This document shows, piece after piece, positions 62,824 through 64,000 of a stretch of DNA of 64,000 nt. A program made the position numbers and the translations under genes. The notes under the pieces were generated by a model. The model worked only from the letters and a program-made list of their open reading frames with translations. It was not told the origin of the DNA and did no database searches. The first letter of the stretch is position 1; the number at the start of each line of letters is the position of its first letter. Location of the stretch: contig JABHDC010000023.1 of NCBI GenBank assembly GCA_018673255.1, forward strand, positions 1 through 64,000, in the 5' to 3' direction. The stretch is from Gemmatimonadota bacterium (GTDB lineage Bacteria; Latescibacterota; UBA2968; UBA8231).

Positions 62824-64000
62824 CTATTCGCCGGCGTCAGCACTATCGAATCGCAGGCGAACCTTCGGCCCCTCGCGTTCCCGCACAGCGATCGTACCGG
62901 CCGCCGTCGACAACACGGTAATCGGGGCGGTGAGGGTCGTCTCTTCTCCCATCAGGAAGTTGAGCAGATACTGATCGATCTTGCGGTATTTCAATGCCGC
63001 CTTCACGTGCAGCATCTCCCCCTCACCAGGGGTCACGAGTGCGAAAGACTCGATCGGCTTGAGCAGGTCCTCCTCGCTGAGATCCGAGGGGAGCACTGTT
63101 CCTGGACAGGAGAATGTGTATTCCGCCTGATCAGCAAATCCTGGGAAGAGGGATCGCTTGAAGCGCACGCCCACCATCTCCCAGAGATTGTGTCGATCGA
63201 TGAGATTGCCATACTGATCGACCGCCTCGGCCTTGAAGATGAAGGATCCCGGCTCGATGAAACGATCCTCATCAACAATGCCGGACTGGTAGACGATCTC
63301 GCCGTTCTCGTCCGTCACTTCCAATTCCACCCACGCCTGGATGATGTCGAGGGGACCAGTCGGGAAGTCGTGTCCTGCCTTGTTGTTTGTGATGCGAACC
63401 GACAGGGACACTTCTTCGTCCGGGTGAACGAATTCGGGCATCACCAGTTCGATCGGGATCGCCGGCCCTGCGCTCCACTTGTCCGCAATCTCCGGAATCT
63501 CGAAGTCACCCCGCATCCAAGCCTCCGTGAGCGCCACATGTTCGGCGGCACCCGGCAGATCCAGCAGGGTCGGGATAAACTGATTGGCCCCGAGGAATCG
63601 GTGGGAACGGTGACGCTCATCGGTGGGTGTACGGTTGTAGTCGGCGTCATCACCGGCGGCCGGCTCACGCGATTGAGCCATCAGTGGCATGTGGCATTCG
63701 CGACATTCGATCGTTTCCGACGGGTCACCGGGGTGATTCCATCGGCTCTTGCGCCAGTTATCGTATTGGTTCTGCAACTGCACCCAGCCGACCTGATTGA
63801 TCTCGGCATCGATGAACTGCTTGTGGCACGCGGCGCAGAACTCGGGGCTCTTGAACAGGCGATGGCTGAGCGACTCCGTGTGCTGCCACGGATAGGAACG
63901 GATCAGGAAGTCGCGCAGGAATCGGGCGCCATTGCCCCCGCCTTCCTGCACGGCGACTTCAAACGCGTAGCGCTCCGGCTGCATCAACGTGTAGTTGGCG
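62824..64000 (-). CDS. Multihaem cytochrome c, partial (5' end outside the window)
   Basis: The frame remains open at the window edge, so the N-terminus is missing. The visible part of about 390 residues has haem sites CAACH and CRECH and a C-terminal beta-rich region (VSLSVRITNNKAGHDF, then LDIIQAWVELEV) of the kind found in NrfA/hydroxylamine-oxidoreductase-like or MtrC-like cytochromes; further haems may lie upstream. ATG 63984 in the frame is probably internal. It is predicted to be exported and to form an operon with the ASPIC/UnbV and TPR genes. Exact family is uncertain. Confidence 0.83.
   Translation of the reverse strand, partial: ANYTLMQPERYAFEVAVQEGGGNGARFLRDFLIRSYPWQHTESLSHRLFKSPEFCAACHKQFIDAEINQVGWVQLQNQYDNWRKSRWNHPGDPSETIECRECHMPLMAQSREPAAGDDADYNRTPTDERHRSHRFLGANQFIPTLLDLPGAAEHVALTEAWMRGDFEIPEIADKWSAGPAIPIELVMPEFVHPDEEVSLSVRITNNKAGHDFPTGPLDIIQAWVELEVTDENGEIVYQSGIVDEDRFIEPGSFIFKAEAVDQYGNLIDRHNLWEMVGVRFKRSLFPGFADQAEYTFSCPGTVLPSDLSEEDLLKPIESFALVTPGEGEMLHVKAALKYRKIDQYLLNFLMGEETTLTAPITVLSTAAGTIAVREREGPKVRLRFDSADAGE

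Noticed and set aside
1..64000. CRISPR arrays, tRNAs, rRNAs or insertion sequences
   Set aside because: No regularly spaced repeats, cloverleaf-like sequences or transposase motifs were recognised by eye; a covariance-model scan would be decisive.

Overview
This window looks like a chromosomal segment from an uncultured, GC-rich, Gram-negative-type heterotroph. It is densely coding, carries many Cys-lipoprotein signals (lipobox sequences such as LLAGC, LTAC, LSAC), and starts genes with ATG, GTG or TTG. It combines mandelate-racemase/enolase-superfamily enzymes, URO-D-like methyltransferase paralogues, a sulfatase, GH20 and GH29 glycosidases, a heparinase II/III lyase, FG-GAP/ASPIC proteins and multihaem cytochromes. 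That mix recalls Latescibacterota, Planctomycetota, Hydrogenedentota or related FCB/PVC lineages, but no rRNA or other phylogenetic marker is present, so the taxonomy is inference. I saw no tRNA, rRNA, CRISPR array, insertion sequence or phage gene.

Layout. 1-4.5 kb: 3' end of an unknown gene, a thioredoxin-like/MerC-like fusion, a three-PAS hybrid histidine kinase and a spermidine-synthase-like methyltransferase-fold protein. 4.6-7.7 kb: SGNH-type (SASA) acetylesterase, a gene-free gap of about 690 bp, and an MDR dehydrogenase. 7.7-11.3 kb: a heterodimeric ABC exporter whose two half-transporter genes overlap by 4 nt. 11.5-17.0 kb: a plus-strand glycan block with a GH20-like lipoprotein, an enolase-superfamily enzyme, an esterase lipoprotein and a heparinase II/III-type lyase. 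17.0-22.6 kb: sugar isomerase/epimerase plus metallophosphoesterase (coupled), a large glycosidase-like protein, and a CaiB CoA-transferase/enoyl-CoA hydratase pair. 22.8-27.8 kb: MDR oxidoreductase coupled to an alpha-toroid-like protein, then a GAF-GAF-HK-REC-REC-HPt kinase. 28-36.6 kb: lipoprotein, acetyltransferase-like protein, URO-D paralogue 1, Cys-type sulfatase, URO-D paralogue 2 with an amidohydrolase, and an unknown protein. 36.7-39.0 kb: an unusual flavoprotein/polyferredoxin membrane fusion. 39.1-47.4 kb: URO-D paralogue 3, PrcB-like lipoprotein, alpha-L-fucosidase with a Nif3-like protein, seven-haem NapC/NirT-type cytochrome, AAC(3)-fold acetyltransferase and a second enolase-superfamily enzyme. 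47.5-51.8 kb: small secreted and membrane coiled-coil proteins, a sterol-desaturase family protein, a probable 34-residue membrane peptide and a short adenylate kinase. 51.9-56.7 kb: phosphofructokinase with pyrophosphate-type residues, MaeB-type malic enzyme and a DHDPS-family lyase. 57.1-64 kb: a minus-strand redox block with CMD protein, Rrf2 Fe-S regulator, YwiC-like protein and a 12-TM-like membrane protein, followed by TPR lipoprotein, ASPIC/UnbV protein and a multihaem cytochrome that runs off the window.

How the genes fit together (inference): the organism appears to scavenge modified (acetylated, sulfated, fucosylated, amino-sugar or uronate-bearing) glycans and feed sugar acids through enolase-superfamily dehydratases and a DHDPS-type lyase into central metabolism. 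Respiration would use c-type cytochromes, with a separate Rrf2-controlled membrane operon that may respond to NO, iron-sulfur or redox stress. The most unusual single gene is the 785-residue flavoprotein/ferredoxin fusion, in which the FAD-binding 'VGD' segment sits at the N-terminus instead of after the second Rossmann fold.
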